In this document: in pieces, positions 43,535-52,121 of the stretch
Numbering within the stretch: the first letter of the stretch is position 1
How the letters are laid out: the number at the start of each line of letters is the position of its first letter
Assembly (NCBI RefSeq): GCF_902459745.1
Contig: NZ_CABPSJ010000001.1
Coordinates: 992,001-1,056,000 of the forward strand
DNA length: 64,000 nucleotides
Source: Pandoraea communis
GTDB lineage: Bacteria; Pseudomonadota; Gammaproteobacteria; Burkholderiales; Burkholderiaceae
Direction of reading: 5' to 3'
Notes under the pieces: model-generated
The model's database searches: none
Seen by the model: only the letters and a program-made list of their open reading frames with translations
Told to the model about the DNA's origin: nothing
Translations under genes and position numbers: made by a program

Positions 43535-43874
43535 GGTGTTTTCCGGGTGCGAATGGGGAAAACTGCCCGTAGAGACACGAAACGCATATCGAGGCAGACA
43601 CGCGAAAGCCCGTGGTGCCGGGTCGTCGGGTTATCGGTTAAGGCTCGATCATCAAAACGAAAAGCAATGCGCTCGCGCAGCAGGCAGCGAGGGGACGAGA
43701 TGCGGAAGCATCCGGCATTACTTGTTCATTCCGATGGGCTCCAGTGGAAGGGGGAGAGACGTGCGATATGGTACGCCACCTTCCGTTGAACGCAAAAGGC
43801 GCTGCCCCGAAGGACAGCGCCTTTTGCACGGTTTCGGCGCGTAATCTGTATCCAATCGCGGCAGGCGCCAGCCT
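43535..43874. other. 340-base gap with a terminator
   Basis: No gene is visible between the methyltransferase (starting leftward at 43534) and gdhA (ending at 43875). It holds the methyltransferase promoter and, near its right end, a strong hairpin that terminates gdhA. Confidence 0.6.
43794..43825 (-). terminator. Rho-independent terminator of gdhA
   Basis: The perfect 11-bp stem AAAAGGCGCTG/CAGCGCCTTTT has a 10-base loop and ends in a T-run on either strand. It lies 50 bases past the gdhA stop. Confidence 0.88.
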
Positions 43875-45218
43875 TTAGATCACGCCCTGTGCGAGCATGG
43901 CGTCGGCGACCTTCACGAAACCACCGACGTTAGCACCGTTCACGTAGCTGACCGAGCCGTCGGCACGGCGGCCGTGTTGCAGACAAACCTCGTGGATACT
44001 GCGCATGATGTCGTGCAGACGCGCATCGACTTCCTCGCGCGGCCACGAGATGCGCATCGCGTTCTGACTCATTTCCAACCCTGAGGTTGCAACGCCGCCG
44101 GCGTTGCTCGCCTTGCCTGGCGCGTACAGAATGCCGTGGCTTTCGAAGCGCTTTGCGGCCTCGTTGGTCGATGGCATGTTGGCCCCTTCCGCGACGCAAA
44201 TCACACCGTTCCCGATAAGCGTTGAGGCATCGTCGGCATTCAGTTCGTTCTGTGTAGCGCACGGCAGCGCGACGTCGACGGGGATATGCCAGGGGCGCTT
44301 GCCCGGCAGAAATTCGAGACCGGTGCGTTTCGCGTAATCGCTCACGCGGCCGTAGTGATGGTTCTTGACGTCCATCAACTCGGCGAGCTTTTCGGTAGTG
44401 AAGCCCGCCTCATCGACAACCGTACCGCTGGAGTCGGACACGGTGACGACCTTGGCACCGAGCGCCATCGCCTTTTCCACCGCGTATTGCGCGACGTTGC
44501 CCGAGCCCGACACGCTCACACGCAAGCCGTCGAAGCTGCGTCCCGTCTGCTTGAGCATTTCCTCGGCGAAGTACACCGTGCCATAGCCGGTGGCTTCCGG
44601 ACGAATCAGCGATCCGCCAAACGACAGCCCCTTGCCGGTGAACACGCAGTCGGCACGGTTCGAGAGCTTCTTCATCATGCCGGCCATGAAGCCGACTTCG
44701 CGTCCGCCCACGCCGATGTCGCCGGCGGGCACATCCGTGTCGCTGCCGACATGGCGAAACAGTTCGCTCACGAACGCCTGACAGAACCGCATGACTTCCC
44801 CAGGGCTCTTGCCCTTCGGATCGAAGTCGGAGCCGCCTTTGCCACCGCCCATGGGCAACGTCGTCAGGGCGTTCTTGAACGTCTGCTCGAAGGCGAGGAA
44901 CTTGAGGATCGAAAGATCGACCGACGGATGAAAACGCAGACCGCCCTTGTAGGGGCCGATGGCGGAACTATGTTGGATGCGATAGCCGCGATTGACCTGA
45001 ACGTCGCCGTGATCGTTGACCCACGACACCCGGAACATCACGATGCGCTCGGGCTCGACCAGACGGTCGAGCAAACCATGCTCGGCATATTTCTGATGCT
45101 GCGATATGAATGGCCACAGGCTTTCCATCACCTCCGTGACAGCTTGCAGGAATTCCGGTTGGCCGGGGTTGCGCTCGGCGGTGGAGCGCAGGAAATCGTC
45201 AAGTGATTGATATTTCAT
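43875..45218 (-). CDS. gdhA: NADP-specific glutamate dehydrogenase
   Basis: A 447-residue hexameric enzyme, the same length as E. coli GdhA, that makes glutamate from 2-oxoglutarate and ammonia. The substrate site includes IGPYKGGLRFHP (88-99), the catalytic Lys127 lies in PMGGGKGGSDFDP, and GDIGVGGREVGFM and the nucleotide motif VSVSGSGNVAQYA (about 236) follow. The sequence type is the NADPH-using, assimilatory form. It is monocistronic, ended by a strong terminator, with an AT-rich promoter region upstream. It would feed ammonia freed by the catabolic clusters around it into biosynthesis. Confidence 0.95.
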   Translation of the reverse strand: MKYQSLDDFLRSTAERNPGQPEFLQAVTEVMESLWPFISQHQKYAEHGLLDRLVEPERIVMFRVSWVNDHGDVQVNRGYRIQHSSAIGPYKGGLRFHPSVDLSILKFLAFEQTFKNALTTLPMGGGKGGSDFDPKGKSPGEVMRFCQAFVSELFRHVGSDTDVPAGDIGVGGREVGFMAGMMKKLSNRADCVFTGKGLSFGGSLIRPEATGYGTVYFAEEMLKQTGRSFDGLRVSVSGSGNVAQYAVEKAMALGAKVVTVSDSSGTVVDEAGFTTEKLAELMDVKNHHYGRVSDYAKRTGLEFLPGKRPWHIPVDVALPCATQNELNADDASTLIGNGVICVAEGANMPSTNEAAKRFESHGILYAPGKASNAGGVATSGLEMSQNAMRISWPREEVDARLHDIMRSIHEVCLQHGRRADGSVSYVNGANVGGFVKVADAMLAQGVI

Positions 45219-45609
45219 CTCGAATGCCCATCAATGGTGCTTATTTTTGTGAAGAAAAGGCATTTTGCACCATTTAGGATCACGAGATAATCGAAAAAAG
45301 AAAAGCGAGCCGCAAGTCCGGCATTCCCTTGCCGATCAACATGTTGTGGAACGCCCCCCTCGTCAGGCCGCAAGCCCTCCAGTTTCGAATCCGGCGCAAC
45401 GGTCGCCAGCAGACAGCGCACACCGCAGCGCATGGGTCCCGTGCCGTCGCCTTGACGCCTGATTTCAAAATAATTTCAATCAGAAAGAAAATTTCATCGA
45501 AATTCACGCAAAAATTTCACATAGGTGAAATCTCTAATATCGACACGCAATTCGGCTGCTCAGAATGCAGGCTCAGGTCAATGTGACGTCTCGCACTGGA
45601 AGGTCGTAT
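45219..45609. other. 391-base divergent promoter region
   Basis: No gene is supported. It separates gdhA (leftward) from the MHS transporter (rightward). It is much AT-richer than its surroundings between 45455 and 45545 and holds several TTTCA/TGAAA motifs, including an inverted repeat at 45514-45531. Confidence 0.6.
45514..45531. promoter_or_regulatory. Inverted repeat ATTTCAC/GTGAAAT
   Basis: Perfect 7-bp arms with spacer ATAG lie about 80 bases before the MHS transporter start. Extra half-sites (TTTCAT and GAAATTCA) lie just upstream. Related sequence occurs before the XRE-cupin gene (GAAATTCA at about 46974), so this is a candidate site for that regulator. Confidence 0.6.
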
Positions 45610-46905
45610 ATGGACACCACCAAAATCGGCAGTTTCCCGGCATCGAAGGCTCGTAAGGGCAGCCGGACCCGCGACGTGATCGCGGCAAACTTCGGCACGT
45701 TTTTCGAGTGGTTCGATCTTCTGGTGTACGCGATGTTCGCGATCACCATCTCCAAACTGTTCTTCCCACAAGGCGATCCTCAGTCGGCTTTGCTGTTCAG
45801 CCTGATGACTTTCGCGAGTTCGTTCCTGATCCGGCCGGTCGGGGCTGTGGTGCTGGGCATCATGGCCGACAAGGTGGGGCGTCGCGCCACGCTGAGCTTC
45901 GCGGCGATGCTGATGCTGGCCGGCACGGTTCTGATTGCCGTGTCGCCAACCTACGATTCGATCGGCGTCTGGGCGCCGGTGATCCTCGTCACGGGCCGTC
46001 TGCTGCAAGGTTTCTCGGTGGGCGGGGAGTTCGGCACGGCGAACTCGTACCTTACCGAGCAGAGCGCGTCGCGAAAGGCATTTTTCGCAAGCTTGCAGTT
46101 CTCGGCGTCGGGCCTCGCGGTGCTGGCGGCGTCGCTGTTCGCGTACTTTTGCAACCATTCGCTCACACAAGATCAGATCAACGCGTGGGGGTGGCGTCTG
46201 CCGTTCCTGTTCGGTTGCCTGATCGGGCCGGTCGGTCTGTATATCCGCTCGAAGATCGACGAGACGGCCGACTTCGAGAAGGTCAAGCATGCGGGGGCAA
46301 CGGTGCAGAACCCGCTCGCCGAGACGTTCCGGTCGCACAAGCGCTTCGTGCTGATCGGCGCTGTGATAGCGGCCGCCGGTGTCGTGGCCAGCTTCCTGAA
46401 CCTCTATATGCCGACGTTTGCGATCAATAATCTCGGCCTGACCAAGGACGACGCGTTCATCGCGTCGATCTGCAGCGGTGTGGTATGCACGCTGGTGCCG
46501 GTGCTCGGCGGCATCACAGCCGACCGTCTCGGCACCATCAAGGTCATGCGCACGGCATTGATCATCGGCGTGATTCTGGTCTTCCCGCTGTTCCAGATGC
46601 TCACGCGCTCGCCCTCGCTGCTGACGCTGGCGATCTTCCAGTGCACGTTGTCGTTCATGTTCTACAGCTTCTATTTCTCGCCGATCGGTTCGCTGCTCTC
46701 GCAACTGTTTCCGACGTCGTGCCGCACGACAGGCGTGTCGATCGCCTACGTGATCGCGCAAACGTTCTTTGGCGGCATCACGCCGCTGGTGGTCGGCTTC
46801 ATGGTCAAGACCACGGGTAGCGTGATGGCGCCGGCTTACTACATCGTGATCATCGCCGTGTTCGCGTTGATCGGGCTGCACGCCAGCCGCAAACATGTGA
46901 AGTGA
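45610..46905 (+). CDS. MFS transporter, MHS family
   Basis: A 431-residue 12-helix symporter. Marks are GTFFEWFDLLVYAMF in helix 1, MADKVGRRATLSF in the motif A loop and RLLQGFSVGGEFG in helix 4. GGAAGG before the ATG at 45610 sets the start. It is followed by an XRE-cupin regulator, an FAD amine oxidase and a cupin on the same strand, so it probably imports the amine or amino acid oxidised by that enzyme. It is only a distant paralogue of the MHS gene at 33363. Confidence 0.87.
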   Translation: MDTTKIGSFPASKARKGSRTRDVIAANFGTFFEWFDLLVYAMFAITISKLFFPQGDPQSALLFSLMTFASSFLIRPVGAVVLGIMADKVGRRATLSFAAMLMLAGTVLIAVSPTYDSIGVWAPVILVTGRLLQGFSVGGEFGTANSYLTEQSASRKAFFASLQFSASGLAVLAASLFAYFCNHSLTQDQINAWGWRLPFLFGCLIGPVGLYIRSKIDETADFEKVKHAGATVQNPLAETFRSHKRFVLIGAVIAAAGVVASFLNLYMPTFAINNLGLTKDDAFIASICSGVVCTLVPVLGGITADRLGTIKVMRTALIIGVILVFPLFQMLTRSPSLLTLAIFQCTLSFMFYSFYFSPIGSLLSQLFPTSCRTTGVSIAYVIAQTFFGGITPLVVGFMVKTTGSVMAPAYYIVIIAVFALIGLHASRKHVK

Positions 46906-46945
46906 CGGGCCTTGGCGGGCGTCCCCGAATTGACGCTATATCGAA

Positions 46946-46970
46946 ATCACTCTAGACTTTTTGAAGTGAT
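46946..46970. promoter_or_regulatory. Dyad ATCACT/AGTGAT before the XRE-cupin gene
   Basis: 6-bp arms are separated by 13 bases and flanked by GAAAT and ATTGAAATTC. It lies about 70-90 bases before the regulator's start and is a plausible autoregulatory site. Weaker than the repeat at 45514. Confidence 0.45.
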
Positions 46971-47036
46971 ATTGAAATTCATCGAGCGTACGTTTCACGC
47001 GTCCCGCCCCCGTTGCGTCCCCGATTCCTTTTCGCC

Positions 47037-47714
47037 ATGCCATCGAAGCCGAAAGCCGTCACCGTCCAGACCCCGCTCCCAGAACAGAAACCCGGTGCCG
47101 TAGATTTGGCCGACGATCCTGCCGCGCAGGCTAGCGACAAGGAGCTGGGCATGCGCCTGCGCGCCATGCGCACCGAGCGCAAGTTCACGCTGAAGGATTT
47201 GGCGGCGCGCACGAACATGTCGATCGGCATGTTGAGCCAGATCGAGCGCGGCGTAAGTTCGCCGTCGATGCGCTCGCTGCGTCAGTTGTGTCATGCGCTG
47301 GGGGTGGATGGCGCGGCATTGTTCACGTCGGCTCCGGTGCCGGCGGAAAACGTGCCAAGCACCACCGAACCCAGTGAATTCGTGGTGTGGGCAAACCAGC
47401 GAAAACCGCTGCGGCTCGCCGGTTCGGGAGTTACCAAGTCGCGCATCACGCCGTCGAACTGTGCCTCGCTCGAGGCGTTCATGATGGAGCTTGAGCCGGG
47501 CGCCGCGTCCGACTCGAATCTGCTGGTGCAGTCCGGCGACAAGGTGGGGTATGTGCTCACCGGTAAATTGCGCGTGTTCATCGACGACACCACGCTGGTG
47601 CTCGGTCCGGGCGACACCTATGGCTTCACGGGCAACCGGCCATACCGCTGGGAGAACGCGTGGGACGAGCCCACCGTGTTCATGGTCGTGAACAGCAACC
47701 ACTTCTACGTGTGA
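47037..47714 (+). CDS. XRE-family regulator with C-terminal cupin sensor
   Basis: A 225-residue protein. A helix-turn-helix (LGMRLRAMRTERKFTLKDLAARTNMSIGMLSQIERG) lies at about 36-72, and a cupin_2 barrel (about 145-222) contains GDKVGYVLTGKLRVF and LGPGDTYGFTGNRPYRW. PuuR, which controls putrescine use, has the same layout. It is followed after 60 bases by the FAD oxidase gene and preceded by a transporter gene, so local control of amine or amino-acid use is likely. ATG at 47037 was chosen over an upstream TTG. Confidence 0.87.
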   Translation: MPSKPKAVTVQTPLPEQKPGAVDLADDPAAQASDKELGMRLRAMRTERKFTLKDLAARTNMSIGMLSQIERGVSSPSMRSLRQLCHALGVDGAALFTSAPVPAENVPSTTEPSEFVVWANQRKPLRLAGSGVTKSRITPSNCASLEAFMMELEPGAASDSNLLVQSGDKVGYVLTGKLRVFIDDTTLVLGPGDTYGFTGNRPYRWENAWDEPTVFMVVNSNHFYV

Positions 47715-47774
47715 ATGCGGCCACGGCCGCACGCCTTCCCCCGCTTACGTTTTCCTATTGTCGATTGGTAATTT

Positions 47775-49046
47775 ATGGCTAGCGTTCTCCCCAGGCAGGT
47801 CGATGTCGCGATCATCGGCGCAGGCATCATCGGAATGAGTACCGCATGGGCGTTGGCGAAAGCCGGTTTGCGCGTGGCGGTGTTCGAGAAGGGCGTGATC
47901 GGCGGTGAGCAATCGTCGCGCAACTGGGGCTGGATTCGCACGGTCGGGCGCGATCACAAGGAACTGCCGCTGGCCATGCAGGCGATCGACCTGTGGAAAG
48001 AGATTCAGGCGCAGCATGATGTCGGCTACCGCCAGACTGGCATAGCGTATCTGGCCGAATCCGAGGCCGACATGGCGGGCTATCGCAAGTGGCTCGACAA
48101 AGCCTTGCCGCTGGGGGTGCCGGCACAATTGCTGAGCCGCGAGCAACTACCGGACTTATTCAACACGCAGTCGGCGCGCCCCTGGATCGGCGCCCTTCAT
48201 TGTCCGGTGGATGGTGTGGCCGAGCCCGAGCGAGCCACCCGAGCGATTGCGATGCTGGCCGTTGCAGCGGGTGCGCAAGTGTTCGAGCAGACCGCCGTGC
48301 GTTGTCTCGATCGGCAGGGTGGGCTGGCGAAGGGCATCGTGACCGAGCGGGGTCGAGTGGCGGCCGACGCCGTCGTGCTGGCCGGCGGCGCGTGGTCACG
48401 CCTGTTTTGTGGCAACACGGGCGTGAACTTCCCGCAGTTGAAGGTGCATGCTTCGGTGCTGCGAACCACGCCGATGGACGCCGGACTGGATCTCGCGGTC
48501 AACGGCAGAGATTTCACGTGCCGCAAACGAGCGGACGGCGGTTATTCGGTGTCGCAACTGGGCGCGTCGGTGGCCGATCTCACGCCCGACAGCATTCGTC
48601 TATGCCGCCAGTTCTTCCCTGCCTGGCTTTCGGAAAAGAAGTATCTGAAGCTGCGCGTCGGCAAGCGTTTTCTCGACGAACTGATGATGCCCACGCGCTT
48701 TGGTGCGGAAGGTCCGACACCGTTCGAAGCGCATCGCACGCTCGATCCAGCGCCGGAGATGAAATCGATTGGCGTCGCCCTCGATAAGCTCAAGCAAGCG
48801 TTCCCGGCGTTTGCGCCGGCGCAGATCGCACACGCGTGGGCCGGTTTCATCGACGTAACGCCCGATGCTATTCCGGTGATTTCAGGAGTCGACGATGTGC
48901 CCGGCTTTTTCCTTGCGTCCGGCTTCTCGGGCCATGGCTTCGGCATCGGCCCGGCTGCGGGTGCGCTGATGGCAGATCTCGTGCAGGGCAACACGCCGAA
49001 GGTGGACCCCCACGCTTTCCGGCTCTCGAAGTACGCCGGGCATTGA
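47775..49046 (+). CDS. FAD-dependent amine/D-amino-acid oxidoreductase (DAO family)
   Basis: A 423-residue flavoprotein of the DAO fold (DadA, PuuB, sarcosine oxidase). The dinucleotide motif AIIGAGIIGMSTAWALA is at 12-28, GGEQSSRNWGWIR lies near 47 by the flavin, and the C-terminal FAD contact is GFFLASGFSGHGFGIGPAAG. It oxidises a C-N bond to an imine and passes electrons to O2 or the respiratory chain. The PuuR-like regulator and transporter upstream and the cupin downstream suggest catabolism of an amine such as a gamma-glutamyl amine, but the substrate is not fixed by sequence. Confidence 0.85.
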   Translation: MASVLPRQVDVAIIGAGIIGMSTAWALAKAGLRVAVFEKGVIGGEQSSRNWGWIRTVGRDHKELPLAMQAIDLWKEIQAQHDVGYRQTGIAYLAESEADMAGYRKWLDKALPLGVPAQLLSREQLPDLFNTQSARPWIGALHCPVDGVAEPERATRAIAMLAVAAGAQVFEQTAVRCLDRQGGLAKGIVTERGRVAADAVVLAGGAWSRLFCGNTGVNFPQLKVHASVLRTTPMDAGLDLAVNGRDFTCRKRADGGYSVSQLGASVADLTPDSIRLCRQFFPAWLSEKKYLKLRVGKRFLDELMMPTRFGAEGPTPFEAHRTLDPAPEMKSIGVALDKLKQAFPAFAPAQIAHAWAGFIDVTPDAIPVISGVDDVPGFFLASGFSGHGFGIGPAAGALMADLVQGNTPKVDPHAFRLSKYAGH

Positions 49047-49150
49047 ATCCGGCGCGCTACAGGGTGGGACCGGTCGGCTCGCATGTGCCACTGCCCGCTC
49101 GTATCGCGCCTTCTTTTTGCAATCCGTTCTAACCGATATAGAGGTAAGTT

Positions 49151-49522
49151 GTGGCCGACAGTCATTCGCGTCTGGTGCGCTTTAGCGCGGGACCTTTGCA
49201 GAACCCTGAGATCGGCAAGCCGCGCCGTCCGATGGAAGGGGATACGGTGTTTCGCAGCATGACGGGGTTCGAGGGCAACGGCGGCCGCGCGTCGTCGGGC
49301 ATTTGGGAAAGCACGGCAGGCAAGTTCCGTGCAGACACCACCGGGTACATCGAGTTCGGATACATCCTGGAAGGGGATTGCCGCATAGTCGACCCGGACG
49401 GCACCGTGCACACCCTGCAAGCCGGCGATCCGTTTGTGATGCCCGAAGGTTACAAGGGGCACTGGGAGGTCGACGCCTTTGTGAAGAAGGTCTGGTTCGT
49501 CTCGCTGACGGGCAATCAATGA
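49151..49522 (+). CDS. Small cupin protein (EutQ-like/DUF861)
   Basis: A 123-residue single cupin barrel: GIWESTAGKFRADTTGYIEFGYILEGDCRIVD and AGDPFVMPEGYKGHWEV form the two conserved motifs. Classic metal His residues are mostly replaced, so it may bind a small molecule rather than catalyse. GTG at 49151 has GAGG 7 bases upstream. Last gene of the transporter/regulator/oxidase cluster, ended by a strong terminator. Confidence 0.78.
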   Translation: MADSHSRLVRFSAGPLQNPEIGKPRRPMEGDTVFRSMTGFEGNGGRASSGIWESTAGKFRADTTGYIEFGYILEGDCRIVDPDGTVHTLQAGDPFVMPEGYKGHWEVDAFVKKVWFVSLTGNQ

Positions 49523-49537
49523 TCTGACAGAAGAAAA

Positions 49538-49564
49538 AAAAAGGCCTTACCTCAAGGCCTTTTT
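49538..49564 (+). terminator. Rho-independent terminator
   Basis: AAAAAGGCCTT pairs with AAGGCCTTTTT (11 bp, 5-base loop), 15 bases past the cupin stop. It is symmetric enough to work in both directions. Confidence 0.9.
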
Positions 49565-49892
49565 GCACTTTCCGTCCCGCTTCGGTGTTGCGGATTCGAT
49601 TCAACGGCAGGCCGGTCGCACTGGCACCGGTGCTTACCGAAAAGTGCCGCACGGTTTAGCCGCATCCTCAAAAAATCAACGACTTGCGTAAAGGCGCGCC
49701 ATGGCGGTTCATCGCTTGCGGTCGAGTGAATGCTGCGCCCCGCGGCCCGAAAAGATCGCGTCTTCGCGTTCCGGCACAAACAGATCAACGAGTGCGGAGT
49801 TTCCCGGCTACCTGAATGCGCGCGAAACCGATAAGCTTTTGTCCTTCCCGGTCCACTCCGCGAAAGCCCTCCAGCAAGCAAAAAGGAAACCG

Positions 49893-50546
49893 ATGGACAG
49901 CCCCCGTACGCCAAATGCCAGCCCCGCTGCGCCGGAGCCGGTCGTCTACATCGTTGACGACGACGAGGCGGTGCGGGTCTCCATGCGCTGGCTGCTTGAA
50001 TCGGTCGGGCACAAAGTGCAGACGTTCGCCAATGGCCGTGAGTTCCTCGCGGGCGCCGATCCACGAGGCCCCGGCTGCGTGCTGCTGGATATCCGAATGC
50101 CTTACATGGGCGGCTTCGAGCTTCAGGACAGCCTGCATGCTGCGGGCTTCCGCCTGCCGGTTATCTTTCTCACGGCCCACGGCGACATTCCAATGACCGT
50201 CCGAGCGATGAAGGGCGGGGCCTACGATTTCCTGGAAAAGCCTTTCAACGACCAGGAACTGCTCGACAAGGTTGGCGGTGCGCTACAGGTTGGCCTGCGC
50301 GAACACGCCCAGGCACAGGCAAGCAGTCAGCGGCGCGACTTGCTGAAGCTGTTATCGGCACGCGAGCGCGAAGTCTTCGACCTGCTCATCGAAGGCAAGG
50401 CATCGAAGGTCATCGCGGCAGAGCTGAACATCAGCTACAAAACCGTGGAGGTGCACCGCGCTCACATCCGCGATAAGCTCGGCGCCACGTCCGTCGCAGA
50501 ACTCGTGCGACTCGGCATGAGCGAAAACGGAAAACGCCCCGACTGA
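49893..50546 (+). CDS. FixJ/NarL-type response regulator
   Basis: A 217-residue two-domain regulator. The receiver at about 16-130 has the acidic pair in VDDDEAV, phospho-acceptor Asp66 in LLDIRMP, and Lys in LEKPF. A LuxR-type helix-turn-helix at about 150-210 contains LSAREREVFDLLIEGKASKVIAAELNISYKTVEVHR. AAGGAAA before the ATG at 49893 sets the start. It resembles StyR/TodT/FixJ. No kinase is adjacent, but a PAS histidine kinase at 57175, within the same aromatic region, lacks a partner and is the natural candidate. Confidence 0.9.
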   Translation: MDSPRTPNASPAAPEPVVYIVDDDEAVRVSMRWLLESVGHKVQTFANGREFLAGADPRGPGCVLLDIRMPYMGGFELQDSLHAAGFRLPVIFLTAHGDIPMTVRAMKGGAYDFLEKPFNDQELLDKVGGALQVGLREHAQAQASSQRRDLLKLLSAREREVFDLLIEGKASKVIAAELNISYKTVEVHRAHIRDKLGATSVAELVRLGMSENGKRPD

Positions 50547-50567
50547 CGTCCGTCCCCCCCAAAAAAA

Positions 50568-50587
50568 ACGCCCCTGGGGCGGGGCGT
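50568..50587. terminator. Bidirectional terminator between convergent genes
   Basis: ACGCCCC pairs with GGGGCGT around TGGGGC. On the minus strand it is followed by a run of eight T. It ends the NCS1 permease transcript and may also stop the response-regulator transcript. Confidence 0.8.
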
Positions 50588-50619
50588 AAGGAGATACTCG
50601 GGAATGCAGCGATGCCGGG

Positions 50620-52044
50620 CTAGCTACGCGCGGTCTTTATCTTTACGCGGCGCAGTGCACCGAGTCGCAGCACCGGATACAGCACGAAAGACACCACCAG
50701 CGACGTGAAGAATTCGATCGGTACCAGTCGATTGAGTACGTAGTGTGCGAGAACGAACCCCGTCACTACCGTTACCACGCCCGCCCAATTCACATCCTCT
50801 TCGCCACCGAGTGAACCACCGGCACTGCGCTTGACGACGAAGTAGTCCGCGATGATGATCCCCGCGAAGCAAGTGGTCAGAATGCCGAGTACGGTGATGA
50901 ACGAATTGAACCATTCGAGAATCGAGCCGATCAGCATCAGACAGGCGATGACGTTAGCCAGCACCACGAACACGAAACGCCCCGGCCGCCATCCGAACAC
51001 GGCATCCGCCAGGTTGGTCAGCGACAGCGACGCGCTGTAGGTGTTGAGCACCTGAGCCTTCGACTGGGCGAACACCATCAATAGCGTGCCCAGCACCCCG
51101 CCGAACACGATGAACGCCGCCGCCACGCTGTCCGGGCTTTGCAGCGCCAAAGCACGCGCCGCCGCTTCCGTCATGCCACCGACCTTCACATGATGAGCCA
51201 CCAGTTGATCCATGCCGGCATACATCACGATGCCGCCCACGGCGACCATCACCACATCCATGAAGATGTTACCGATGACCGCCGCAATGGCGATGTCGCG
51301 CGACGATTTCGCGTATCGACCAAGGTCGGCGTCGATCAGCGCGAGCGCGCCCGCCGACCCGATGAGCACGTTCACACAGAAGCTGAACTTGCCCCAATCA
51401 GTGTTCGCCCCCATCGCCGTGAGTGCCTCGGGTGGCATCTGCGCGCCGAACTGCATGACCGACGACCAGCTCTGGCCCGAGGTCGCGATCACGTCGATCA
51501 TCATGTAGAGCAGCACGGCAAGGAATGCCACCAGCGTCAGTGACGAAACGCGTGAAACGAGAGAGAAACCGAATGCCGTGAGCAAGATCCACGCGATCGT
51601 TAGCGTGCCGTAGACGGCGACCCGCATGCCCAACGTATCGGGCTGATTGAGGTAGAACAGGAATCCCTTGTAGAGCAGTACGTTCTCAAGCGCGATGAAA
51701 CCGGTGATCATGAAGCCGAACACCAGCGCCAGCAGCGCAGAGCCGCGCTGCCCCAGCCCGTGCTCGCGCGAAAGTACCGTGCTCGACAATCCTGTGCGAA
51801 AGGCGATGTGCCCCGCCCCCCAGCCAAGCAGCGCACCGACGACTGCCACGAATACGCCGGCAAGCAGGCCAATTCGGATGCCGGCAACGAAGGTGACGAG
51901 CGCGCCGACGAACAACTGGATCAGCGTTGTCACGATGCCAGCCGTGCTCCACGACAACTGCAGCCAGTTCTGACGCTTTCCGTCAGGCACGGCTTCGAGC
52001 GCGTGGTCGTCGCTACGCGTTGAGATTTGCGATTCGCTATGCAT
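50620..52044 (-). CDS. NCS1-family cytosine/purine-type permease
   Basis: A 474-residue 12-helix transporter of the NCS1 family (CodB-like), which imports nucleobases, hydantoins or related N-heterocycles. Features are the Trp/Ser/Gly-rich first helix (WSTAGIVTTLIQLFVGALVTFVAG), GAGHIAFRTGLSSTVLSREHGLGQRG and a central ADLGRYAKSSRD loop. GGAG 6 bases before the ATG at 52044 fixes the start. Beside genes for a porin, a Rieske oxygenase and a formamidase, it may import an N-heterocyclic aromatic compound. Confidence 0.85.
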   Translation of the reverse strand: MHSESQISTRSDDHALEAVPDGKRQNWLQLSWSTAGIVTTLIQLFVGALVTFVAGIRIGLLAGVFVAVVGALLGWGAGHIAFRTGLSSTVLSREHGLGQRGSALLALVFGFMITGFIALENVLLYKGFLFYLNQPDTLGMRVAVYGTLTIAWILLTAFGFSLVSRVSSLTLVAFLAVLLYMMIDVIATSGQSWSSVMQFGAQMPPEALTAMGANTDWGKFSFCVNVLIGSAGALALIDADLGRYAKSSRDIAIAAVIGNIFMDVVMVAVGGIVMYAGMDQLVAHHVKVGGMTEAAARALALQSPDSVAAAFIVFGGVLGTLLMVFAQSKAQVLNTYSASLSLTNLADAVFGWRPGRFVFVVLANVIACLMLIGSILEWFNSFITVLGILTTCFAGIIIADYFVVKRSAGGSLGGEEDVNWAGVVTVVTGFVLAHYVLNRLVPIEFFTSLVVSFVLYPVLRLGALRRVKIKTARS

Positions 52045-52121
52045 GTTTGTCTCCAGTATGCGAGAGACCGGTTTGCGTGAGGCGGCAGCGCGGGCAGTCA
52101 CGCTGGCGCTCCGCGTACCGG

